Position numbers and translations under genes: made by a program. This document shows positions 1 to 10,213 of a stretch of DNA of 64,000 bases, in pieces. Origin of the DNA: Babylonia areolata (lineage: Eukaryota > Mollusca > Gastropoda > Neogastropoda > Buccinidae); contig NC_134882.1 of assembly GCF_041734735.1 (NCBI RefSeq), positions 23,415,164 through 23,479,163 of the forward strand, written 5' to 3'. Positions within the stretch are counted from its first letter, which is position 1. Every line of letters begins with the position of its first letter. The notes beneath the pieces were generated by a model. The model did no database searches, was not told the origin of the DNA, and saw nothing but the letters and a program-made list of their open reading frames with translations.

Positions 1-2437
1 GACTGACTTCTAGGCCGAAGAGCTGCGCAGCCTCTGCGAAGCAGGACGTTATACGCTGCAGGGCCGCTTCTGTATGGGCGACGAGGGCAGCATCGTCGGC
101 AAACAGAAGCTCTCTGATGAGTTGCTCCAGTGTCTTGGTGTGGGCCCGTAGCCGCCTCAGGTTGAATAGGCTGCCATCAGTGCGGTATCTGATGAAGATA
201 CCGTCGTCGTCGCCAAGATCTTCAGTGGCCTGTTGGAGCATCATGCTGAAGAAGATCGTGAAGAGGGTCGGCGCGAGGACACAACCTTGTTTCACTCCAT
301 TTCCAATTGGGAAGGGCTCCGAAAGGTCGTTGCTGTGTCTGACCTGTCCACGCTGTTCCTCATGTAGTTGGATGACCATGCTGAGGAATTTTGGGGGGCA
401 TCCTAGACGTTTCATGATCTCCCACAGACCTTTTCTGCTCACGGTGTCGAAAGCTTTCGTGAGATCGACGAATGTCGCATACAGTCCTTTGTTCTGTTCC
501 CGACATTTTTCTTGTAGCTGTCTGAGAACGAAGACCATGTCAGTGGTGCCTCTGTTGGCTCTAAAGCCACACTGACTCTCTGGGAGATGTTCTTCGGCGA
601 TAGTAGGCACCAGCCGATTTAGGAGGACTCTGGCGAGGATCTTGCCTGCGATGGAGAGCAGAGTTATCCCCCTGTAGTTGGAGCAGTCCGACTTTTCTCC
701 CTTGTTTTTATACAGGGTGATGATGACTGCGTCACGGAGGTCCTGTGGTAGTTTGCCTTGCTCCCAGCAGCAGACAAAGAGGTTGTGGAGTTTGGAGTGT
801 AGTGCTGGGCCTCCATTCTTCCACGCCTCCGGCGGAATTCCGTCAACCCCTGCTGCCTTGCCACATTTCAGCTGTTCAATGGCCTTGACAGTCTCTTCTA
901 GGGTTGGTAGCTCGTCCAGTTGTAATTTCACTGGCTGTTGTGGGATGCGGAGAATTGCCGAGTCTTGAACCGTGCGGTTGGCGCTGAAGAGGGCCTGGAA
1001 ATGTTCCGACCACCTGTTCAGGATCGACGTCTTGTCTGTGAAGAGCACCTGGCCGTCTGCGCTGTGCAAAGGACTCTGGACCTGGTATGAGGGACCGTAC
1101 ACCACCTTCAAGGCTTCGTATAAGCCCCGGTAGTCACCAGTGTCTACACAAAGCTGAGCCCTCTCTGCCAGGTTGGTCCACCACCCATTTTGAATCTCAC
1201 GAAGCTTGCGCTGGAGGTTGCTGCATATGAGCCGGAAGGTTGCTTTCTTCACCGGACAAGACGGTTGTGCAAGGTGAGCCTGGTGGGCTGATCTCTTCTT
1301 TGCCAGCAATTCTTGGATCTCCTGGTTGTTTTCGTCAAACCAGTCCTTGTTCTTTTTCGACGAGAACCCTAGGACTTCTTCAGAGGACTGCAGGATGGCT
1401 GGTTTCAGCTGTGCCCATAGTGCTTCTGGAGAGGGGTCTGTGGGGCAACTGGGGTCTTCAAGTTTGTCCTGAAGCTTCGCCTGGAATTCAGCTTTCACTT
1501 CAGCTGACTGAAAGTTGCCGACCTGGAATTTCTTCCTAGGAGCTCCTCCTTTCTTTGGTTTGGGCTTGAAGTGGAGCCTGAGCTTGCTGCGGACGAGGCG
1601 GTGGTCAGTATGACACTCCGCGCTGGGCATCACTCGGGTGTGTAGGACGTCTCGTACGTCTCTCTGGCGCATCAGGATGTAATCAATGAGGTGCCAATGT
1701 TTGGACCGAGGATGCATCCACGTTGTCTTCAGGCTGTCCTTCTGCTGGAAAATGGTGTTGGTGATGGTAAACTGCTGCTCTGCACAGAACTCGAGAAGAA
1801 GGCGCCCATTGTCGTTGCAATTACCAACGCCATGCTTGCCAAGGACTCCTTTCCAGGCTTCTGAATCTTGGCCAACTCTGGCATTGAAGTCGCCAAGGAT
1901 GATGACCTTGTCGTCAGCAGGGGTGTTCTGAACGAGGTTGCGCAGATCAGTGTAAAACTTGACCTTTTCTGTGGGGTCCGCTTGGAGGGTTGGAGCGTAC
2001 ACGCTGAACAGAGTGGCATGCTGTTTGTTCCGTAGTGGGAGGCGCATGGACATAATTCGGTCTGAGTGTCCTGTTGGCAGGTTTTCAAGCTTGGAGGCAA
2101 TGGTGCTCCTGACCATAAAGCCTACGCCATAAAGGCGTCTCTCGGTCTCTGGCTTGCCTGACCAGTAGAGGGTGTACCCAGCGCCGTGTTCCTGGAGGCT
2201 GCCTTTCCCTGCAAAGCGGACTTCGCTGACGGCAGCAATGTCAATGTTCAGTCTCTGAAGTTCGTGTGCGACTAGAGCGGAACGCCTTTCTGGGTGGTTG
2301 CTGTCTGCAGAGTCACGCATGGTTCGGATGTTCCAGCATGCTACCTTTAGTCCTTTTGCACCTAATTGTGAGGCAGGTGCCGGCCTTTTCTTCTCTATTG
2401 TTGTTCGACCGCGTTTGGAGATGCCCGTTGACCGCGG
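1..2437 (-). CDS. LINE ORF2-like protein, endonuclease + reverse transcriptase, open to window edge
   Basis: Translating the minus strand by hand gives 812 codons with no stop from 2437 to base 1. The frame encodes an APE-type endonuclease followed by a non-LTR reverse transcriptase, which nick target DNA and copy LINE RNA into the nick. Endonuclease motifs are WNIRT near 2334-2320, SEVR near 2227, GDFNAR at 1894-1877 and TDHRL at 1609-1595. RT motifs are FVDLTKAFDT near 472-437 (motif A, Asp present), GVKQGC at 298-281 (motif B) and FADD at 103-92 (motif C). All catalytic residues I can recognise are intact. The frame is closed upstream by a stop at 2438-2440, and the first ATG (2320-2318) lies inside the endonuclease, so the true start is unclear. 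The upstream leader probably carries a frameshift, since a homologous leader (I-S-I-P) reads in another frame. The C-terminal part lies outside the window. Sister copies are at 21.5-25.3 kb and 62.45-64 kb. Confidence 0.88.
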
Positions 2438-3130
2438 CTAGCCAACTGGGGGGTATGGAGATGAGCATTTGTTTGGACCACCTTTTCTAGGCCCCACTCC
2501 GTGTGGAGCAAGCAGTGCTGTCCCTAGAAAAGGCTGCTTGGTCGTTCAGGGTGCTGCCGAGTGATGCTGTCACCTCCGGGTCAACAATCAGGCGACCAAT
2601 ATCCTGAACCGCCTGCATGCAGGATTGGAACTGCGGCTTCCAGTGACATCTTCCACCTGCCGTTTTCGCCCCTTTCCCATCGCTACAGGGCTTGGAATAG
2701 TTGGTGGCGCGGACGTGGACGTGTCCTTCAAGCCTGCGCAATGGAATTTTTAGGTGGAGTGCAGTGTGCGCAGTACTGGCCCCACCCTTTACACCCGTGG
2801 TTCATCTGCCATAGCCTAGCAAGCTGGGACGGTGACAGTGAGGTCCTCAGGTCGTAGGTTTTATATCAGACTGTCCTTGTCCTAGCCTCTGGCTCAAAAA
2901 CCTTCCTCGGAGGCACGGGGGCGCGGCTACTGAAAGTCAGGACATGGCCATGGACCCAGGGTCAATGCATGTCGAGACTGTCCTGCATTCCTTAGCACTT
3001 CATGGGTTTTACTTCAGACTTTTCCTTGTCTTAGATGGACTGCCTTCCCGGGCTGTCGAGCTCCATCTGCCCGCATGTGACAGGTAGCACAGGGTTACAT
3101 GGTACCTGTGGCAGGTAGAGACCTGACCTG
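1..3130 (-). mobile_element. LINE copy A (non-LTR retrotransposon), 5' part
   Basis: This is the 5' portion of a minus-strand LINE: the endonuclease/RT frame plus about 700 bp of leader up to about 3130. The leader shares short stretches with the leader of the LINE at 10975-14450, for example a TACCATGTAACCC-type segment. It ends where an LTR-like remnant begins at about 3143. The 3' end is beyond the window start. The exact 5' boundary is inferred from where similarity to the other copies fades. Confidence 0.7.
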
Positions 3131-3142
3131 ACTATTACTTAC

Positions 3143-3898
3143 AGCGATACGTAGCAAAGTGTCACTGTTGTGAGAACACACCCGACACACTGCCCGCGAC
3201 ACAGCAAGAGACAAGAGAGCAGGTGCTGGCCACGGCTGGCTCGGGTGTGGAAGTGACCACTCATCACCCGCTCGGCCAATTTATACAAATTAGGCGAACT
3301 ACAAAGACAATCACGTGGGCTGCAAACCAAATCGTCACTAATCTGAAGAAATCTGATGAGAACTGTGCTTGTTACAAGGTGTTCAGTGACAGATTTCTAG
3401 ATGATTACTGAACCGATTTGCATCGGATAAGTTGCAAAAGAAAGAGCTCAACGCCTACTTTATAATGAGTGTAAAATGAAGTGTTGATTATTTAAGATGA
3501 ATTTATAATCTTAATTTAAGTCACCTGAACAGGGTCAGTTTTAACGAGCTCGTCGCTGAAAATTACAAACTGCGTTAAATCAGTTTCACGTAGGCGAACA
3601 TAAAAGGAATAGATTTAAAGATGGAATTAAGACGATTCTGCCAGTATATAATACTAGTAGTTTACTGATCCGACAAAAGAGTTATTAATTAATTACGGTG
3701 GAACAGAAACACAAGTTTCTTCTCAGCCAATGACGTACCGCGACGCGACACTGGTCGAGCAGCCAGCAGGTGGTCTGGCCTGGACAAAATGATGTAAGCA
3801 GAGTGACGTCACATATTCTGTGCAAGGATTAGGAGTGAAAACGTCGTCTGCTCTGGCTTGTGCGTGAATAGTGTTGGAGCAAGCATAGCGCGCTTGGT

Positions 3899-3905
<7 letters not shown>
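3143..3905 (-). mobile_element. LTR-like element remnant, copy 1
   Basis: About 760 bp here is the reverse complement of 47.75-48.99 kb, after removing the LINE inserted in that copy. Shared blocks include the GCGCGCTATGCTTGCTCC end, a GACGTCAC-containing stretch and the TACGTA-containing far end. In its own orientation it starts with TGTGA, carries a TATAAATTGG box near 3275 and contains no coding region. I treat it as a fossil, probably part of a long terminal repeat. It is incomplete on its 3' side, where LINE A begins. Confidence 0.5.

Positions 3906-3970
<65 letters not shown>
3900..3970. repeat. (CA)n(TA)n microsatellite
   Basis: A run of CA dinucleotides passes directly into a run of TA dinucleotides. 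It separates the LTR-like remnant from the hammerhead-bearing element. Confidence 0.98.
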
Positions 3971-3972
<2 letters not shown>

Positions 3973-4216
3973 TCCATCCCAAGTTTTTAAAACTGGACAC
4001 CGCACCATGACCTGTTGGGCTCACTGGATGAAGCAAGTTATGCGATTATAGAAGAAATATTAAATCCAGGCCCAGATGTCTTTGTAATTTTCATCAGTCT
4101 TGGTTAGTTCTTTAACCTTTAAAACTGTTTTTGTGTTTGCGGTGTGTGGTGGTTAAAAAGTTCTCATTAGCCCATGTTGGTCGTAAGTGCCCTCAAAAGG
4201 AAGGTTGATTTGCACA

Positions 4217-4261
4217 GCAAGCAACAGCTGTTTCGCACTCGGGAGTGCTCATCGGGCTTAC
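4217..4261 (-). ncRNA. Type I hammerhead ribozyme-like motif, copy 1
   Basis: Read on the minus strand, helix I is GUAAGC paired with GCUUGC. It is followed by core CCGAUGA (consensus CUGAUGA, one substitution), helix II GCACUC/GAGUGC with a minimal loop, core GAAA, and a palindromic helix III ACAGCUGU. The cleavage-site triplet is GUU in this copy. The very short self-complementary helix III resembles the dimer-acting hammerheads known from Penelope-like elements and animal satellites. The U-to-C change in the CUGAUGA box may reduce activity; that cannot be judged from sequence. Confidence 0.72.
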
Positions 4262-4276
4262 TAAAATTATGTGTGT

Positions 4277-4300
4277 GTGGGGGGGGGGGGGGGGGGGTGG
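4277..4300. repeat. poly-G tract
   Basis: A run of about 21 G (poly-C in the ribozyme orientation) lies just 5' of the hammerhead. It is much longer in the second copy. Confidence 0.95.
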
Positions 4301-4869
4301 GGGGATAAATAAAAGATGATCAAACGGAGTTTGTCCCAGGAAGGCAGCTATTGGCTTGGAGACATCGACTTCAAGATTTTTCAAGACTCTTTATTGGCTT
4401 TAGAATAGAATTTGGCATGCGCAAGGGGTATTAAAATGACATTTAATCTGCATCCACTCCGCATCTAAAAATCACAAAAAAATAATGGCGGTTCACGCAT
4501 GCTCTCTTATACCCCCTCCCGCCCACACACATACACTAGTGTGTGCGCACACATACCTTCCACATGAAATTACACAAAAAACCCCACAACACCAAGACCA
4601 TCACAGAGCCAGTGCATTAATCACTGTTTATTTGATACTCGAAGAAAGAGAAATATCAATAATAAAAATAACAATACTAAAAACCGTACTCCGTCACAGC
4701 ACAAATCACAACAAAAATCATAACATTATAGTAATTGAAATAGATGGATGCAATGAAACAATAAAAGCTCTCTTAATTAAGTGATTTCACAGATAATAAT
4801 TTCTTGCAGCACATCATCCTTTTAACTATAACATTAAATCTAAATTGACACAGAAACGATTGTTTGATC

Positions 4870-6000
4870 GAGCCTCAAGAACAATGTTCTCCTTACTTAG
4901 AAAAAGTAGAAAACTAATGTTACCTTTAGATATATAAGTTGAACTGTTGGATAAAATGTTAGCACACATTGTACTGTATGGTTGTGAAATATGGTGTCCT
5001 CAAATGTGTGGTCTGGCTGTAAAGTTACAATTACGGTATTATAAAATGTTGCTGGGGGTGGTAAATCCACCCTCACTTTCATGGTTTTTGGTGAGTTGGG
5101 ACAATATCCCATTGATCTTCTAGCAAAAAGTCGAATGTTGAAATTTTGGTTTAAATTGATAGATGTCACGAAAGCTGATAAATTGTCAAGTGTCTTATAT
5201 CGTTTTATGTTGAAATTGTAAATGATGATGTATACAAAGCACCTTTTCTTCAAACTGTAAAAAATCATGCTGGACAATCTTGTTTTTAGTGACATTTGGA
5301 TGAATCAACAGAACACCCAACTAACACCAATTCTTTTCAAAAAAACAAATAAAACAAAGACTAGAACTGGCATGCCGAACTTCTTCAGAACGAACTATAC
5401 CTAAACTACAGGATGTTTAAGAAAGATTTGAATTTGAAAAATACTTAAAAATCTTCCCAGAACATTTATCTAAGTATATATTAAGATATAGAACACTAAA
5501 TCATTAACTGCCTAAAAAGACAGAAAGCATTCATGGTATTGTAAGAAATGAAAGACTGTACTAAATGTATTTTGAATGATCTTGGTGATTTGTTCCATTA
5601 TATATTTCGATGTTCTTTTTTCATCATAGAAAACATTTGTTAAAGCCATATTATAACAGAAACTCGAACGCTTTGAAGTTCTCACAATTGTTTGCGACAA
5701 AAAAGAAATCAACTTTATTGAAACTGTCAAAATTTATGAAAATTATCATGCAACAATTTTGAAATATTACCATTCCACTCAGCTAGATTTCTATACACTC
5801 TGGTGTTGTTATTGTTTGTGCAATTTGCGTTATGTGAAATCAGATGCTTTGTGTTCAGATAATACTTTACACATTATTTCATTCACGTAATTACATGTCC
5901 GCCATGTTCTGTGTAACATTGCCACATACACTGTCACCATGCATTGTTTGCTTTTTGACCATTTTGTTTTTCCATGTGCCCCCATAGTGAGTTTTTGGCA
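4870..6000 (+). pseudogene. LINE 3' fragment, C-terminal region
   Basis: Broken plus-strand reading frames resemble the region C-terminal to a LINE reverse transcriptase. Near 4930-5060 there is an H-I-V-L-Y-G-C-E-I-W stretch, the [V/L]LYG[S/C]EIW signature of these proteins, followed by KMLLGV. Near 5565-5620 there is C-I-L-N-D-L-G-D-L-F-H-Y-I-F-R-C, the zinc-binding tail seen in many molluscan LINEs. Several frameshifts and stops interrupt it. The sequence after about 5850 looks like an AT-rich 3' UTR. It is 5'-truncated, and its start may be the element end at 4822. Confidence 0.6.
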
Positions 6001-6299
6001 TAAAATCTTGAATCTTGTCCCCTTTTATTATGATGATGATGATTATTTATGTTCATTTAAGCATAATCTTGAAAATAAGCCCTAGGCGTTTACATACAAA
6101 TAGGAGAAAACACTCTCGGTATTTGCAGCTCCAGAAAGTATTTCATTCTAAGTTTGTTAATTGGAAGGCTTGAGCCATACCTGAGTAAATCTTCACCGGA
6201 AGAAAGTTTATTATTTGTGAACACTCACCAATGTTCTAATCGATGAAATTTTCAATGACTGAATACACATTCTGAGGGAAGGTATGCCAAAGTCTCCAG

Positions 6300-6600
6300 T
6301 TAAGATATATACAGATGATACATTTTGAGTGGTATGGATATATATATATATCTTATATTTGATGTATTATTCAAATTATTTATACACTATATCGCAGTTG
6401 TTTTGCTTTGAATGTATGTCCTTATGTTTTATTTTTATCTTTCATCGTGTTTTCGTCCGTTTTTCTTTCTCATCCCTTCTAAATGTATATATTTATGTCA
6501 ATCAATTGTCTATGTGTTGCCAAAATGGGAAAAAAGTTGTTTTTGTTTTTTTTACGTTTTGTGTTTCGTTCCTTCAATAAAGGATTTGAGAAAGAAATAG
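6300..6600 (+). mobile_element. Possible LINE 3' UTR with poly(A) signal
   Basis: An AT-rich, T-biased stretch ends in a CAATAAAGG polyadenylation-type signal near 6576-6583, followed by A-rich sequence, as in LINE 3' ends. It may belong to the LINE fragment before it or to a second insertion. No coding motif is visible. Confidence 0.3.
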
Positions 6601-6801
6601 TCTCAGTGACACAAGAAGAAGGGAATTCAATTTGCTTCCTGTGATGTCATACATAGAAAATGAAAGTATAATAATTAAAAATTTTGTGTCCCTTGTTATT
6701 TGCGCATGCTCGGATATCCGGGCAGCTGACAGCCGTTGCATGGAACGAAGACTGGCTGAGCAATACAATTTTGGTTCATATCCTTTATCTCTTGTCTTCA
6801 G

Positions 6802-6928
6802 TTGTATGCATGTCATCCATTAGATAAGACATCAAACTTACCAAAAGAAGATAAACCACGAGAATACTGGAGACCAATATCATTATCAAATGCAGCTTAC
6901 AAAATTGCTTCAGGTTGTATGACAGAGA

Positions 6929-6931
<3 letters not shown>
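6802..6931 (+). pseudogene. Short LINE reverse-transcriptase fragment
   Basis: The plus frame gives Y-W-R-P-I-S-L-S-N-A-A-Y-K-I-A-S-G-C, matching the (N/Y)WRPISL..YK..SG block that precedes motif A in non-LTR reverse transcriptases. Only about 35 residues remain before the sequence runs into (TA)n and the second hammerhead-bearing element. Confidence 0.6.

Positions 6932-6979
<48 letters not shown>
6930..6979. repeat. (TA)n microsatellite
   Basis: About 24 TA units lie immediately next to the second hammerhead-bearing element, the same arrangement as in copy 1. Confidence 0.98.
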
Positions 6980-6981
<2 letters not shown>

Positions 6982-7229
6982 TCCATCCCAAGTTTTTAAA
7001 ACTGGACACCGCACCATGACCTGTTGGGCTCACTGGATGAAGCAAGTTATGCGATTATAGAAGAAATATTAAATCCAGGCCCAGATGTCTTTGTAATTTT
7101 CATCAGTCTTGGTTAATTATTTAACCTTTAAAACTGTTTTTGTGTTTGCGGTGTGTGGTGGTTAATTAAAAAGTTCTCATTAGCCCATGTTGGTCCTAAG
7201 TGCCTTCAAAAGGAAGGTTGATTTGCACA

Positions 7230-7274
7230 GCAAGCGACAGCTGTTTCGCACTCGGGAGTGCTCATCGGGCTTAC
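7230..7274 (-). ncRNA. Type I hammerhead ribozyme-like motif, copy 2
   Basis: Same minus-strand structure as the motif at 4217-4261: GUAAGC/GCUUGC helix I, CCGAUGA box, helix II GCACUC/GAGUGC, GAAA, palindromic helix III. Here the cleavage-site triplet is the canonical GUC. Core and helices are identical between copies. The only difference is the cleavage-site base (C here, U in copy 1), which is permitted by the NUH rule for hammerheads. Confidence 0.75.
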
Positions 7275-7285
7275 TAAAATTATGT

Positions 7286-7286
<1 letters not shown>

Positions 7287-7316
<30 letters not shown>

Positions 7317-7347
7317 CGGCGGGGGGGGGGGGGGGGGGGGGGGGGGG
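7287..7347. repeat. Long poly-G tract
   Basis: About 60 bases almost entirely of G, with two C interruptions near 7318 and 7321. It expands the poly-G tract of copy 1 and is a potential G-quadruplex and sequencing-error hotspot. Confidence 0.95.
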
Positions 7348-7984
7348 ATAAATAAAAGATGATCAAAGGGAGTTTGTCCCAGGAAGGCAGCTATTGGTTT
7401 GGATGTCCCTCAGCTTGGAGACATCGACTTCAAGATTTTTCAAGACTCTTTATTGGCTTTAGAATAGAATTTGGCATGCGCAAGGGGTATTAAAATGACA
7501 TTTAATCATCATCCACTCCGCATCTAAAAATCACAAAAAACAATGGCGGTTCACGCATGCTCTCTCATACCCCCTCCCGCCCACACACATACACTAGTGT
7601 GTGCGCACACATACCTTCCACATGAAATTACACAAAAAAACCCACAATACCAAGACCATCACAGAGCCAGTGCATTAATCACTGTTTATTTGATACTCGA
7701 AGAAAGAGAAATATCAATAATAAAAATAACAATACTAAAAACCGTACTCCGTCATGGCACAAATCACAACAAAAATCATAACATTATAGTAACTGAAATA
7801 GATGGATGCAATGAAACAATAAAAGCTCTCTTAATTAAGTGATTTCACAGATAATAATTTCTTGCAGCACATCATCCTTGAACATGAATCTGTTCAGGTG
7901 TTTCTTAATCACGAATACATATACAATCCGTGTCATGAATTCTCCTTCACAAACACACACAGACACGCACATTCTTTACAAAAA

Positions 7985-8225
7985 TAGATAAATAAATGAC
8001 ATAATGATAATCATCATCATCATCATCATACCAAACAACAGCAGTGCAGTGCTCTCATTCCTGACCGCTCTATCTATCAAATTCTTCAGAATCCAATGCA
8101 ATGATAACAAGAGCAACAACAATAATAATAATTATGAACACTACGACAGTAATGATAATAATAACCATACTACTACTATTCATAATAATAATAATAATAA
8201 CAATAATAACATTGATAAAAAGCAA
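7985..8225. repeat. AT-rich simple repeats (ATC)n and (AAT/AAC)n
   Basis: Runs of ATC and AAT/AAC trinucleotides account for the apparent open frames here. No gene seen. Confidence 0.85.
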
Positions 8226-8978
8226 AAGTAGGAACAACACGTACAATTATGGAACATCACTGCGCCACCAGTGGTAAGAAAACGCTGTTCATTATGATGC
8301 TGATAACATAACCAGTAAAAAAGCATGTTAGTGAATAACAAAAATTTTCTTGAAATAGCAGTATAGCATAATCTGAATACTAGTGAATGAAAGAGTGAGA
8401 TGAGGGGAGAGAGATGGGGGGTTGAGAGAGAAAGAGAGAGAGTGAGGCTGTAGGGGGTAAATGATAATACATGTACATTGATTATCATTGATTACCTAAA
8501 ACAATAACCTGAAAGCATGAGTGTCAGCCTGAACAAGCTCTTCTCTATATGCGTAAAATAATTTACTCATATTTTCACTGCTAAATTCTCTAACATAAAT
8601 GATACATTGTGCAAAGCATCGGTAATATCAATGAATATCAGTAATAGTACGACCCTCCCACCCACAAAGTATACTACTGACATTGAAATACGTAACAAAA
8701 TACCTTAATGAGACAGCCATTGTAACCGAAGTTGATAATCAAATTAAATAGATAAGATTTAATAGAGAAACAAAGCATACAGCATATGCAATCGAATACT
8801 CATATTCCAAAGGCAGAGATGAGTTATTTACAGTAACTTAAAGAAATGAATACAGGAAAAACGACCAATATTTAAATTCTTTAAATAATACAGTAGTTGT
8901 TTTCAATGGACAATCCATTAAAAGGTTCTTTAAAGAAAATATTAGTCATAAAAACACATAGTATCAATAACATGCATC

Positions 8979-8982
<4 letters not shown>
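8226..8982. other. No feature recognised
   Basis: AT-rich sequence with a GA-rich patch near 8390-8460. I see no coding motif, RNA gene or repeat family that I can support. Confidence 0.5.

Positions 8983-9065
<83 letters not shown>
8983..9065. repeat. (CA)n(GA)n compound microsatellite
   Basis: About 15 CA units followed by about 25 GA units. It truncates the LINE fragment that follows. Confidence 0.98.
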
Positions 9066-9069
<4 letters not shown>

Positions 9070-9072
<3 letters not shown>

Positions 9073-9690
9073 CTTCACCCTTCTCCTGGGAGGCAAAAAG
9101 GAGTAACTGGCATCTACTTCGGTGAGCTGTCCTTCATCAGCAAGGTGAGCTTCGCTGAGTGCAGCAATATCGATGTTATGTTCCGCTCACTCCTTTGTTA
9201 CAAGGGCAGTTTGTCTCTGGCCCCTTCCCGATCAAGTACAGTGCGTACGTTCCACGCGCTAAGAGTTAGCGAACTCACTCGATTTTGGTTTTTCATGTTG
9301 TTTCGACCACATGAGAAGGATCCCTGCCAGCCACGGTGAGCTGGCCACGGAAATGGAAGGCATGCAATATTTGGGACCCCCCATTTCTAGCCCCTTCCTC
9401 ATGATGTGGAGGTGAGCAGTGCTGTCCTAAAAGGGCGAAGTCACTCAGACATGTTGCCAAGCTCAAACGCTGCCTCAAATTATTGGAAAGCTTCAAGTTG
9501 AAGCCACCTCAAGTCACCTGCCACTTCGCCACTTGCCTGTTGCCGCAGGACTTGAGGATGAAGGTGAGATGATGGGGTGTTAAGTCGAGGCTTGTGCAGT
9601 GAATTTGGGTTCAGTGAAGGAGAGATCGCAACGTCGTCAGCCTGACTCTCTCCATATCTGTGTGATCCAGTAAAAAGGCAGTGCCAATAC
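9070..9690 (-). pseudogene. LINE 5' fragment (leader and endonuclease N-terminus)
   Basis: The minus strand gives H-N-I-D-I-A-A-L-S-E-V-R-L-A-D-E-G-Q-L near 9190-9130, corresponding to the N-terminal endonuclease block (RYNIDIALSE.RLAEEG) of the LINE at 21.5-25.3 kb. The upstream leader (up to about 9690) also aligns with that element's leader, for example around CTCTCT..ATCTGT..ATCCAGT. The rest of the LINE is missing beyond the CA/GA microsatellite. Confidence 0.65.
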
Positions 9691-9699
9691 GTACGGCAC

Positions 9700-10213
9700 T
9701 GATGGCATCACAAAAGTTGCCGGTGTAACAGGCCAGACTATGCCCTATCCAGAGTATACCGCCGTATAAACTGGCCCAGATCAGAATATGCCCCCGTATA
9801 AGTAGCCCGGGCTACATTATACCCGGGGTATAGTTTTAGCCTTGGCTAGTTTATATTCTCTCGGCCATTTTATTCCCCCCCCCCCCACCACCACCATTTT
9901 TTCCCCTCTGAAATACATTGATATTTGAAGGGTGCCAATTTTACAACCTTAGAATGAAGGTTATGTGAACTGCGAGAAAATTATTTTTACACAATATTTA
10001 TTACAAATGGGCTTTTATTCAAAAGTGGAAACGTCACGTTCAAAGCAATTAGTATACTTGTTGCTTGGATGAAACTATTGTTTGCAATGAAAATTTTCCA
10101 TATACAACACCTGCTGTAATTGATATTATGTTTGAACATGAAGTTTGTTCCTAGAGATGTTCAGTTGCTCTGATGTACTCTGATTGCTTTTGATGAATTG
10201 TGCTTTGTAATTA
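9700..10213. other. Noncoding stretch with clustered palindromes and poly-C
   Basis: No gene seen. 9766-9854 holds a nested set of inverted repeats: arms at 9766-9776 and 9844-9854, a perfect 14-bp palindrome at 9802-9815 and a near-palindrome at 9818-9832. A poly-C run follows near 9877-9889. Confidence 0.6.

Larger units (their letters stand above)
3971..4822 (-). mobile_element. Dispersed hammerhead-bearing element, copy 1
   Basis: This segment is repeated nearly base for base at 6980-7879. Both copies abut (TA)n on the GGTCCATCCC side and end at GCACATCATCCTT, after which their flanks differ. No terminal inverted repeats are visible. A poly-G tract lies inside (about 4277-4297), and the minus strand contains a hammerhead ribozyme-like sequence at 4217-4261. 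The spurious open frame at 4485-4784 has no recognisable domain. Hammerheads of this type are known in Penelope-like elements and in retrozymes, so a non-autonomous member of one of these groups is the leading guess. I see no RT or GIY-YIG domain. Orientation is taken from the ribozyme. Confidence 0.75.
6980..7879 (-). mobile_element. Dispersed hammerhead-bearing element, copy 2
   Basis: Near-identical to 3971-4822 apart from a few substitutions, a short TTAA-like gain, a ~14-bp stretch near 7400 (GGATGTCCCTCAGC region) absent from copy 1, and a much longer poly-G tract. It ends at the same GCACATCATCCTT boundary. The two copies are in the same orientation, with starts 3009 bp apart. The layout could be two independent insertions, a tandem segmental duplication, or the two direct repeats of one Penelope-like element; the last is not supported by the LINE debris between them. 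Confidence 0.75.

Noticed and set aside
3723-4036. Frames rich in IYIYIY and CVCVCV
   Set aside because: Translations of TA and CA microsatellites.
4870-6930. Body of a Penelope-like element between the two ribozyme-bearing repeats
   Set aside because: The coding remnants there carry LINE C-terminal and LINE RT signatures, and I see no GIY-YIG motif, so the two repeats are not clearly the terminal repeats of one element.
4485-7842. Two near-identical 99-codon frames (4485-4784 and 7543-7842)
   Set aside because: They lie inside the hammerhead-bearing repeat, have no recognisable domain, and their similarity reflects the repeat, not protein conservation.
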